Shown here in pieces: positions 12,301 through 23,300 of a DNA stretch of 64,000 nt; within the stretch, counting starts at the first letter, position 1, and every line of letters starts with the position of its first letter. Source of the DNA: Cryptolaemus montrouzieri (lineage: Eukaryota > Arthropoda > Insecta > Coleoptera > Coccinellidae); the NCBI GenBank assembly GCA_013387265.2, contig JABFTP020000042.1, positions 25,659,477-25,723,476 on the forward strand. The letters are read 5' to 3'. Below the pieces are notes generated by a model that did no database searches, was not told the DNA's origin, and saw only the letters and a list, made by a program, of their open reading frames with translations. The translations under genes were made by a program, and so were the position numbers.

Positions 12301-13200
12301 ATGGCAGATTTTTTGGGTGTCACGGATGTTGAACATTACATGCCCCGTTTGCCTACACTTGTTCGCGATTTTAAAGCATTATACCGATTCGAAGAGAAAA
12401 ATGTACAGTGGCTTTCAAACAAGTTCTTAGGAATTAGTGAAGAAACTCGAGATGGTGCGTTATAATCTAATCACAGAATGAAGATACGTTTACGTTACCT
12501 CAGTGATCCAGGATATCAGAAAGGTATAGGCCAAGAACTTGGAGTGAGTAAAGCTACGGTATCTTGCACCGTCAATGACACAATATATGCACATCCAAAT
12601 GAATGGATTAAGTTTCCTGCTACCAACAATGAAATAATGCCAGCGAAAAACTTATGGCAAAGCAAACAGCTATTGGCGTCATCAATTGTACCGACATAGG
12701 TATTATGAAACCGAATCTTCATGGGGATGAATACATTAATCGAAAAGGAAAACCAACAATGAATGTGCAAGCTACAAGTGATGCCAAAGAAAGGTTCACG
12801 AGTGTTAACGTCAGCTGGCCTGGATCAGTGCACTACACAAGAATATGGAGAACTTTTCGAATAAGCTTACAATTAAGAAATAGACACAATGTTGTGCTAC
12901 TTGGGGATGATGGATATGGGATAGAGCCATGCCTGATGAATCCATTCAGAAATCCTACTGCAGGAGCTCAGTGAAATTATGATAAGCTTCTAAAAAAGAG
13001 AGGGTAATAATTGAACGATGTTTTGGCCAATTGAAATGCAGGTTTTCTATTTCACAATAGGTCTGTCGTATGAAATTGGAAAATGTATCAGTAATAGTAA
13101 TTTCTTTTGTGCTTCATAATGTGGCGAAATTTTTAGGTGATCCTGACTACGATTCAACTGAATTGATACCAGAAGAAGATGAGCTCGAAGAATAGGAACA
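12301..13200 (+). pseudogene. PIF/Harbinger (HARBI1-like) transposase relic
   Basis: The start MADFLGVTDVEH at 12301 is followed by a stop near 12463 and then, in another frame, YLSDPGYQKGIGQELGVSKA and TVSCTVNDTI. That is the helix-turn-helix stretch preceding the nuclease in HARBI1-like proteins. After a further shift come INCTDIGIMKPN, EYINRKGKPTMNVQATSDAK, VSWPGSVHYTRIW and LLGDDGYGIEP, and finally RCFGQLKCRF and SFVLHNVAKFLG. In the family the first catalytic motif is usually I-D-x-T/C-H and the WPGS motif continues H-D-x-R; here both aspartates are replaced (INCTD, HYTR). With several frameshifts as well, the protein cannot be active. Terminal repeats were not located. Confidence 0.85.
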
Positions 13201-13469
13201 TGATGAGGTGTCTTTTGAGCATATCCTTTTTTTATGGATACGGACCATTACTTCATATGTTCGATATTTGTTCTGGAAAGTTATTAATCAATTTCTGATA
13301 AAATGATCAAGTGTACTGCGCCAAGCAATTAACGCATAAGATAGAAAATTCAGATTTATTCAGTAGAAGTTTAGATATGTCGAAAATCCAGAATTACAGT
13401 GTTACTGATAGAAATTGAAATGAAACTAATAATGAAAATGTACAACTCTTGTCCCCATCTAACGTAATC

Positions 13470-14000
13470 TAACCTGTTAATACCGGATATTTCCATCCAT
13501 TGCGAGAATTACTGCATGACAAATACGATTCATACTCAAAATCAATGACCTTATAGCATATTGATCATTTCCGTTACAAATTTCGATCAGTCTGCCCCGA
13601 ACCTCATTCACGGTAGCTGGCTGAATTTGCTGGTTCATAATCTTTTATTAAGAATGTCCAAGACATGTTCAATGAGATTTAGGTCTGAACTTGATGCAGG
13701 CCACTCAATTGAAGTGATTTTCCTTATTTGATGATCTGATAAGTATTGAACCTCCACCGAAACCATAGCTTGGTAAGAAATTGCACTGGCCATATCTCTC
13801 ATTTCGACGGCAGTACACTAGAGAAAGTCTATTGAAATGAAATAGACATAACCTCGAAATTCTCTCCTAATCAGCTTCTAACCAATTGACTGAATTCAAT
13901 CGGGCTCTTTGATTTGCTGCGTACAGCTGACCTCCAACTCCAACATAAGGGCTCAAAGCGAATTCCCTGAGACGTTTTCATATCGTTGAAAACAGTTTAA
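13470..14000 (-). pseudogene. Tc1-like transposase relic, internally deleted
   Basis: Read on the - strand from about 13990: NQRARLNSVNWLEAD, then RRNERYGQCNFLPSYGFGGG, the region just before the second catalytic Asp in Tc1-like enzymes. The sequence then jumps to IEWPASSSDLNLIEHVLDIL (the third catalytic motif), so the D-containing HDNAPxH segment is deleted. After a stop it continues PATVNEVRGRLIEICNGND and ILSMNRICHAVILAMDGN, ending NIRY-stop at about 13480. The order of motifs is right for a Tc1 C-terminal half. No TIR pair was found. Confidence 0.75.
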
Positions 14001-14404
14001 AATCAGCAACAATTGTTTGCTCTCCACTTGACTTGTCATATGTTTCACAAAGTTCTAACCATCGAATCATCCTGTTTTTGTTATTGTTGCATATAGTTCG
14101 TCTTTGGTTTAAGTTAACAATTAATTTTTCATCATCCTGCAACAATAGTTAAATAATAAACAAAGAAATACCAAATATCCCTAGTTTTAGCCGAATATGT
14201 AGATACAATTTTTTTTCATTTTTCTATATTTTTATTATTTCCTGAACAAATAACCATGGCAGACTGTAACTTTGAACAAAAAATTTGTTTGTAGTTTGTA
14301 GTATACAAAGTGGAATACAGAAAAGCGCATTCATATTCTGAGATATATTTGTCACAATAATTAGGGGACAGACTAAAATATATCTTCATTAGGTTATCGC
14401 ATTT

Positions 14405-15655
14405 ATGTACCATCGAACTTAGATTACGGTAGCTTGTTTTATGGTACTACATCGAAAAATCTCTTAATGGCGTTAGGATTCTTCAGAGGAGAGCTCTAAA
14501 TATCTGCATAGGTTTCCTCAGGAGTTCTCCGAATGATGTATTATCTGAGACAGGATACAATTCCATTGTATTATCGTTGGGAATTGCTGGAAATTTTCTT
14601 CTTAAGCGAATAGCTTCTTCGAATTCAGCTTTGAATGGAATAAGACAACTATTGGATTGTCAAGGAGGACCCAACTATTATTTCAGTGTTTATTAAATTA
14701 TTGCCTTATATAGTGTAACTTATCGTGGAGAAGAAACTCCCGATTTTTACAATTCCATATGATCTTCTTTATACAAATTTGAATTTTGTTATTCCATCAT
14801 ATCAAGAGGTTGGTGCTTCAAAAGATGTTTATCGTGTTGTTAGTCATCATTTTCCAAATTGTCACCAAACTTACACAGATGCCTCCAAATCAGAAGATTC
14901 AGCAGTTGGTGTTGCTGTTTTTGACTCAGAATTTGATTTGTGTGAGAGATTAACTTTAGGAAAAAATTTCTCCATTTCGTTTGGTGAAGTCTTTTCAATT
15001 TCGTTGGCCCTTTCCTATATCGAAAAAAATTCAAAATCATTCTCCTTGAAAAACGTACTCATCTTACTGACAATCAAAGTACTATTCTCTCCCTAAAAAA
15101 ATTAAAACTCGATTGTTCTTTCATAACAATCCATAAAAGATAGTATTATCAATGTTCAATTTTAGGCATGATTTCAGATAAATTTTTATGGTTAAAGGCA
15201 CATGTCGGAATCATAGGAAATGAAAGAGTAGATGATCCTGCGTAAGAAGCATGCAAAAATCCCATTCAATTGTCAAATTATGTTGGGACATCTGATGGGT
15301 CAGATTTTTGAGTTTTGATTTGATTTGTTTTAGAAATCTAGTCTGAAAATGTGAACTCGAGAATATGAGCTTAGAATGAAAGGTTCATTTTATAAGAATA
15401 TTGAAGAAAGAATATGTGCCACAAATAAGAATCTCATTTTTTCTAAATGCATGACAGGCATGCACTGTCTCTCCATTATCTTATAGGATGTAAAGGGGAT
15501 CCACTTTGTTTCTGTGGTGAAATAGTTAACCCAGTTTATCTCCTTTTAAAGTGCAGCTACTTTCGACATCAATGTCAAATATTCCTCACTGCTGTAAAGA
15601 AATTTTTCAGTTTCAATGGACCATACAATTTGAATTTCCTACCATAATCAAAAGA
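14405..15655 (+). pseudogene. Non-LTR retrotransposon relic: RT thumb, RNase H, C-terminal Cys motif
   Basis: From about 14453 the frame reads SLNGVRILQRRALNICIGFL, RSSPNDVLSETGYNSIV and FLLKRIASSN, the thumb after the RT domain of Jockey/I-type LINEs. An RNase H domain follows: QTYTDASKSEDSAVGVAVFD (first Asp), FGEVFSISLALSYIE (Glu), TDNQSTILSLKKL after a shift (Asp), and WLKAHVGIIGNERVDDPA (the HxGIxGNExxD end). The tail RHALSLHYLIGCKGDPLCFC and VYLLLKCSYFRHQC is the C-terminal Cys/His motif of these elements. The longest open piece is 14725-15096. RNase H presence points to an I/R1-type element rather than a simple CR1. Stops and shifts make it inactive. Confidence 0.82.
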
Positions 15656-16785
15656 TTTGGATGTTTATAAAGTATTGTTCTTCAATTATTTAAACTCTTT
15701 TGAATTGAAATTTCGAAATTCACAACGTTGACCCCTATTGAAGAATCTTCCTTCCAATCTGTGACTCAAGTCTCGTTTGTGTATGAAGATTGAAATCGCC
15801 TCGATGAGTCCCTTGGAGGATTGTGTTCCTGATTTATGACCATTAACCAAGTTAGAAGAATTGTAACGAAGAAAGTTGAAATATCCTATTGGTATGGTAC
15901 ATTGAATTATTAAATTGCTGGCTGATGACAAATGTCAATGCCATTCCTGGGTCGTCTGACCCAATGAATTGAAAAAAAAATTATCTTATTAAGTGAATCT
16001 CTATGATTTCAACTTTCCCAAAATTCATTGAAAATAAGCTAACATTGATTTCATCAAAGGGAAAGGTCAATCTTTCCAATTAAGAGTAAAATAAAAATGT
16101 GTTACATCCTGCTGAAATACGTTAATGTTGCACACGCGGAGCAACAACAACCGTGAAATACATGTACATATAGACATCGACCCCTTCCTTTTATCTTCTC
16201 CAAACACATTCATTACCTAAATCAAGTCTACCATCGACAATGAAAAAAACAAAAGAAAGGGCTCGGAACAAATGCACAGCGTTTATTCATTCTGCCGGAT
16301 GGACATATGGCGTATACGAAAAGAAGAACAATTACTTTTTCTTCTTGAAGTACACCTTTATAATCGCTTGTAACGATTATTTTTAAGAATACCCACCCAC
16401 TATTGCTGTATTTAACCCTTGTACGCACATTGTTTCAAAAATTTCGGTAAACACCTGCTGGCCGAATCAGTCATGCTTGTAATTCTTTCTCCCTGTCGTT
16501 CTTATCTTATTGTGACAGAGATGGACTTATACAAAGAGCTGGGAGGTTCTTTGGATGAATGAATTTAAATATACACTTCCCGAAAACTTGCTTTCTAGAA
16601 GAATTTGAAACTGAGCAGAATGATGAGATTTTATTTAATTAATTATCATGTATTAGTTTTTGGTTATTTATTCATTAGTAATCTTGATTGACAATCCATA
16701 TAGCAAGTTCCTTATTGCTAAGGAGTATTTAATATACTGGATGTTCCTACATATCATATACTATTCCTCAACGCTTCGTTTCGGA
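15656..16785. other. Intronic stretch without recognisable genes
   Basis: No domain or repeat recognised. The small - strand ORFs at 15686-15931 and 16228-16428 have no supporting motif. Confidence 0.5.
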
Positions 16786-17838
16786 TAAACAGGGTGTTCT
16801 AGTTACTATGAATTCTTTGGTTTTATCCAATTGTTCCTGCAATTTTTGAGATATTATCTCACATTTTGAAATAAGATCACGCAATGTGAGTAACATGAAT
16901 GCACATGTCAACACATTGACAGAATATACAGGGTGATATTTTTTCAACAGTCATTCTGCATTTTCACCCCTTGAACTTTTTAGTGCACTGCTGATAAGTT
17001 CTATCGCCGAAACAGTTTTTTTATTTTTATTTAGAAACTTTCTTATCTCTGACCTTCATCATCAATGAAAATAACAAATAATTGCTTGGTATGGCTATGG
17101 CTATGACACTATATTATGCACTATCTAGTTCAAAACTGAAGCTGGGGTGACCTGGTTTTTATACACAGAAGAACAATTCATTCAACAAAAACCGTACTCC
17201 AACCCTTATACTGGCCTTTCATCGTCTTCGCAAACTAGCTCACACTCTTTCTAACACCCTGGGAGTATTTTTTACGGTATTCAATCCAATCTCGTAGTAC
17301 ATCCAGTGTATCCACCGGTTTTATGTACACATGAGACTTTAGATTTAAAAATCAATAAAGATCCAGATAATGGCATAGCCTTCTAGAAACCATATCAAAA
17401 ATCTTATTTTCGTCTGTCCTATCACAGACCATTTTCTTTTTTTTTCTCAATCAGCGTCAGATATACGAAAATACAATTAGAGAACGAAAAGTTTCCAATA
17501 TAGAATGGAAGTTTTGTTCTTAGAACAATACACCATTAAAATAGTTCAGGTGGTGAGGTTAGGTTACATTAAATAGTTCAGGTGGTGAGGTTAGGTTAGG
17601 TTACATTAAATAGTTCAGGTGGAGAAAATGGGGTATGACTCCTGAAAAACTATCAAATCACGGATTCTGTTGACAGTTCGACATGTGCATTCATGTAACT
17701 CATGTAATGTAACCTTCTCTCAAAATTTTAGGTAAATATCTCAACAATTTTCAACATACCCTAAGTCTTCAATGAAACGTTAATTGAAAACTTTAATCAC
17801 CATCCCTGACTACACGCTTTTCAGAGACACCCCGTATG
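16786..17838. mobile_element. Foldback element 3
   Basis: The left end at about 16788 reads AAACAGGGTGTTCTAG and the right end at about 17823 reads AGAGACACCCCGTATG. Arms of roughly 190-210 bp pair imperfectly. ACATGAATGCACATGTC at about 16892 is matched by its complement at about 17680-17696, and TGAGATATTATCTCACATTTTG pairs loosely with the complement of the region around 17725. The interior of about 630 bp contains a minisatellite and no recognisable coding. The ends share the GGGTGT motif of foldback 1, suggesting related non-autonomous elements. The arms are older and more diverged than those of foldbacks 1 and 2. Confidence 0.6.
17534..17622. repeat. Minisatellite, 2.5 units of about 35 bp, with TTAGG runs
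   Basis: The unit is ATTAAATAGTTCAGGTGGTG followed by AGGTTAGGTTAC. The first unit has one GGTTA, the second has two, and the third is truncated after CAGGTGG. The GGTTAGGTTAGGTTA run resembles the insect telomere repeat TTAGG, but three pentamers are too few to imply telomeric origin. Confidence 0.85.
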
Positions 17839-18998
17839 CACGTGTATCATACGTAAAGTTACCAAGAAAATATTTTCAACCTTAAATAAATTTCTTCTGA
17901 ATCATATTTCGTTATGTTGATAATTTATGTGAAAAAACTAGTCATTATTGATTAAATAAAACTATAATCAATCCTTCCTTTGGAGAATGTTTTGGGTAGA
18001 ATATAAAGTACTCTTGATAATGCCACAATATGCAATTCACATTAGGAGCCTTTCGAATAAGTTTTCGTTTTTATTTTAATTTCAATAGTTTCAACATTAT
18101 TTACGAGAGCGTAAAGACTGTATGTGTAGACAGACCTTTATCTAATCACTCTTAACCTAACATGATTTCTGATTATTTATCACGGAATTAAAACACCTCA
18201 TTAACAAACTGATATATTCTTTCGACCCCTCGAAACAAATGACCATACTACAAAAACAAATAAAAACGATTTATGCCTGGCAAGAAAGGGCTACGGATAC
18301 TACCAAGATATCCTGAACCCTTTTACTTTTACTTCCTGAAGGAAATATATAAATTTCAACCCCATTGATGTCCATGTTTTATGCAAATCACATTCAGTAT
18401 GTTGAAAGCTAGGAATTCATTTGAGGTATACGGAATATTCTTCATTTGTAGCATGTGTCGAAAGTCTCGATTTAGGTAATAAAAATGCGTCGGTGTGTTC
18501 GGCATATGCTGTGACAGGTAAGGAACGAAAACGAAAGTATTAACGAATTAAGTGTACCGATATTTGGTTGATTGAACATATGCTTGGGCCTGTAGAAAGT
18601 GTCTAAGGGTACTTTAAATTACAGTGAGTTTCAATTTTAGATAATGGAGTTATTATATGCGTGTTTTCGAGCCGTTGCAAGCTCTAAATTAGGTTAAAAT
18701 TGCATTTTACTGAGGAGAGCAAAGTGATCATCCTACTTAAATCGTTGAAGTGAAAGTTTGGATGTCTATTACTCACGCAAAAAAACGGCTGACCGAATTT
18801 GGACGAACTCTTTGATAACCACAGAGGATTTTTTCAATAAGGAAAAGGGATTATCAAAAAACTAATTACAGGACTTGAAATTTGGTAAATCGGGTGTCCT
18901 CTTAACGAAATGGGTCCAAAACTTTATTTCTGTTGAAAATATTGAAGAGGAATAGGGAAAAACACATATTTGCTGTATGTCCTCAAATTTTTGCGTAT

Positions 18999-20345
18999 AT
19001 ACTGGGTGTTTCATGACAGCAATTCATATCAAAGTTATGTTTTTTTTTAATTTCTTCAGATGAGTATATGCCTAGTTCAATTTAATAGGCATTTGATGAA
19101 AATAGAATATTTTCCAAATATTTCCTGCCTCAGCTGAAATCATCTTAGAATCCCAGTAATCCATAAACAATTAGTAATGGTTGATACAACTATACTGGGT
19201 GTTCTGTAAATGGTGATTACTACTCGTCTTCTTATTTCAAATTAAACATTTTGTATTTAAACATTGCAAATGAAAGATAATTCCAATACCAATTGAAATG
19301 TATTAGGTTAGATTAAGAGTTTTTTAGTTGACTGTTTACATATTCTTATCAAATTCTGCACTACAGTTCTCAAACAGGTGTAACTTGCAACAATCTCAGC
19401 GAAAAGTTTAATTTACACACGCTAAAAAATGCTCAAACTATCTACCGTTCACTCGGATGCACGATACTGAGATTATCCGGGGTAAAGTTGTGGGATGCAT
19501 CTCGAATTATTTGCATCATACAATTATGTAACTTTGTGCTGGTATCCTTTTATTTTTACTGCGCCCTATAAATAAAAGTCCATGGATGTTAAATCTGGTG
19601 TTTCATGACAGCAATTCATATCAAAGTTATGTTTTTTTTTAATTTCTTCAGATGAGTATATGCCTAGTTCAAATTAATAGGCATTTGATGAAAATAGAAT
19701 ATTTTCCAAATATTTCCTGCCTCAGCTGAAATCATCTTAGAATCCCAGTAATCCATAAACAATTAGTAATGGTTGATACAACTATACTGGGTGTTCTGTA
19801 AATGGTGATTACTACTCGTCTTCTTATTTCAAATTAAACATTTTGTATTTAAACATTGCAAATGAAAGATAATTCCAATACCAATAGAAATGTATTAGGT
19901 TAGATTGAGAGTTTTTAGTTGAATGTTTACATATTCTTATCAAATTCTGCACTACAGTTCTCAAACAGGTGTAACTTCGAACAATCTCAGAGAAAAGGGT
20001 AATTTACACACGCTAAAAAATGCTCAAACTATCTACCGTTCATTCGGATGCACGATGCTGAGATTGCCCGGGTGATATTGTGGGATGCATCTCGAATTCT
20101 TTGCATCATATAATTATGTAAGTTTGTGCTGGTATCCTTTTATTTTTACTGCGCCCTATAAATAAAAGTCCATGGATGTTCAGTCTGGAGACCTAGCATC
20201 TCAATTTAGTTCTTTATGGTATTCATAAGATTCTTGAACAATATTGGAAAATCTTCCTCGAGAAATCGCTGATGTTCTTTGCCTTTCAATAACCTATCGA
20301 GGAAATAAGGGCCGACCACATAGTTATCAACAATCCCTACATTAA
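18999..20345 (-). pseudogene. IS630-like (DUF4817-type) transposase relic with duplicated 3' part
   Basis: On the - strand from about 20345: VNVGIVDNYVVGPYFLDRLL, KGKEHQRFLEEDFPILF. This matches the NVWAGIxxNxxxGPYxLxxxLxGxxYxxFLxxxLPxLL segment in the catalytic core of the insect transposases that carry DUF4817. The third catalytic motif follows near 20188: ARSPDLTSMDFYL (usually SPDLTPLDFFLWG), then RIIRDASHNFTPDNLS. The part from the SPDL motif to the 3' end is present twice in tandem. A TATACTGGGTGTTTCATG end lies at about 18998 with a TA-like junction. The N-terminal half is missing or unrecognisable. Stops are frequent. Confidence 0.7.
19005..20187. repeat. Tandem duplication, 2 x about 591 bp
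   Basis: Copy 1 (19005-19596) and copy 2 (19597-20187) are nearly identical over their whole length. Both run from GGTGTTTCATGACAGCAATT to TAAAAGTCCATGGATGTT and differ by scattered substitutions and one- or two-base indels. High similarity against a decayed surround shows the duplication is recent. It copies the 3' part of the transposase relic. Confidence 0.93.
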
Positions 20346-23300
20346 CATTGACGGAGCATCAATGTGAGCAGTTTAGTTGTTTTTAAATATAAATGTTATA
20401 AATATATAGGTAACTGTGTTTCGCATTCACGGCTAAACCGCTGATGGAACTTGTTCAGCTTCACATCAAAATCCCTGGCACAGTCGTATCGTTTCACTGT
20501 AATTTGCACTAAACTGTTCTGTTAGAGCTGCATTTGAAGGTGGCTGGCTGTAGGGAACCGTTGCCTGAACGAGGAAATTCTTAAATAACCGCTTTGCCCA
20601 GGTCGCCTTTCATAACTACTAATCTCCCTGTACCTGCGGATCATTGAGCAGAATATGAGCACAAGCACTAGACCTTTTATTCGGTCAGTTAATTCCCGAG
20701 ACGTTTCAAAAAGAAAATTCACTTTTCCGTCGAAGTTTCAATTGAACTGGAAGCTCAAAATCGAAACATGGTGGCTATGGACGAAATGAAGTCCGGGAAT
20801 TCTTTTGTTTCAGAGAAATCGCATCCTAAATCCGCCCAAGTCGAGAATGTATTTGAGGGCGAATAAGTATTTTCGACTTCGAAATTGTATACATTCTTCT
20901 CAAATTCAATTTTTTCGCTAAAAAATTAGCTTTCGAACTAGGATCGGCTTCAAAATTAAATACTCCGCTCGTTTACAACAAATATTGAGTGCCACAGATG
21001 ACCTTGATCTAAATGTCGCATCGGACTTTTTCTTTCGCTACACCCTAATTACCCGGGATTCCCTAAGAAATATTTTTATGGTATGGACATTCTTTGAGTT
21101 GTAAAAGCATGAAAATTAGAATATAGGATCCTACCTACGAAGGAAAAATACCAGTATCAGAAATTCAGAAGCAACCACCACTTACGTGTGAAATAGAGAT
21201 TGAAATATTTGTAAATGATTTGCAATTTTGAACAATGAAACTTGAAAACTCGTGTCTCAGATTGTAACTAAGAAGATTAAAAATTTCATTAACGAATTTT
21301 TCGAAAAATTTCATTAACACCTAATCTAACGATACGCAATAGGAATATAATAGTTCAAACTGATAACATAAACGCTAAAGATATGTTTGAAGAATATTTC
21401 GCGCATAGACATTTTTGGCTCTGCTGCGGTCGTCTGTCGTCGATTAGACCTAGCTAAGGCTCGGGATTAAGCTAGTTGAGTGCAAGGCAAGGACATTTTC
21501 GCTACTTCACACATACAAAAAAGTTCTTCAGTAATTTGTAAACTTTAAATCTAGATTGATTTTGTTCAGATATCATTGATGATGTTAAGAAAATAGAAGA
21601 AAAATAATACAAATGGCATAGCCTAACAAGGAATATCACATTAGGAAATATATATATTCTTCCCTTCCGTAATTGTTCATCAAAATTCATATTCACTATC
21701 ACACGATCATCTTTCAGTGCACACCATATATTGAATTCTTATGGATCTTGATGTGGAATTCCCATAGTACTTTCTGAATTGATATGTGACTCTCAATGTT
21801 CATTTTGACAATATCTCATCCCTACTGACGTAAATTTCATCCATCCTTATAATTTCTAAGAAAATCACAGATTTGTATCAAATTTTTGTAAAAATCTATT
21901 GCAAAAATTTATGAATCAACGCTGTGGATAGCTTGACTGTGATATTATTATTGTGTAAGGTTTATTTCTATTTTTTTGAGTACAAGTGCTCGACACTTTT
22001 GTTTTCCTGTTTTACCTTGAATTTTCCTGCTTGAAATTGCTTAATTGGCAACATCATATATTGCAACAACTGTTGTTTGTTTTTATTTGCTGGAGTCTTC
22101 TGTGCTTCCTTTACATTCGCTGTCGTCATGGCCCGTGTATATTTTTGATTCTTCATTATAACTACTCATTTTATGATATTCGTTCGGGTTTTACGGAAGT
22201 TTACGTATAAGTAGATGTCAAAGAATATTATCTGACAATTATGAATTCCTCATAAATACAATGGTCTTGGTAAACAGATTTCCGAACTCTCTCCACGTCT
22301 TCGATTATTTTCGTTATACTTGATTATAATCCTCAAATAACCTCACATTTCCAATCATATTTTATCATTGAAAAATTGTCGTGATTTAAAGATTCTATAA
22401 CATCTAATATTCTTAAGTAAATTATTGCACAGTAACCCAGAAAAGATGTAAATCTAAGCACTCGTTTAAAAAGTTCCTTAATCTCATTTGAATCAAATCA
22501 GCGTGAAATGCCTCTTAAAGAAGGGTTGAATTGCATCTAAAATCTCACTTAATACCTTCTGAAAAACTCCCTTATATTTTCTAACCAGAGAGACTACATT
22601 TCAACGTTTATTTCTCATCTAAAAATAGAGGGTGAAAAAGTAAGGTAGCAATTTTTTTGGGGTCGGTAGGTGTTGAATATATTAATACATTAAAAAAGTT
22701 ATTACCTGAAGAGGTTGTATTAATATTCCGAAGTGTGTCTTGGTCATTATCGGAATGAAGACGAATGAAAAAGGGTGCAAAAATTTCAGCGTAATGCGTC
22801 TGATGTGCTATTCGATATTTCAAAATTAATGTCGAAGCTCCTTGATTACATTGGGAATTTTTGATTGCTGATTAGTGTGTAGGATGTACCAGGGTGAGTT
22901 CGTCAAGTACACATGGTAAAGAAACGATCAAAAGTATTAAATCTTGTAAATTTCCATTTTCATACGAGGATAAATGAAAAAAAGATGATATCATATCTAC
23001 TATACGCTGAATATTCCAACAACTATAAATTAAGAATAAACCAAAGTGGACTCAAAATTTAAGAACCAATCACAATGATAGTGAACAATGAACAAAATTA
23101 CATCGTATAGAAATCTACTAACTTATGTCCGACATTCTGGAAATTTCAAATTTCACTGAATATTACAGTAATGCTGATTGATCCGCCATGAACTATTTCA
23201 TAATAAATGGCGCGATAGTCCTTCGTGATACTTGAATTGACATAATTGCATTACATCATTTTCGACAATTTCGTGTTTACATTTTTCACCCTCGAAATGA

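Noticed and set aside
17590..17605. Telomere or subtelomere signal from TTAGG pentamers
   Set aside because: Only three consecutive pentamers inside a short minisatellite. AGGTTAGGTT strings also occur by chance in AT-rich insect DNA.
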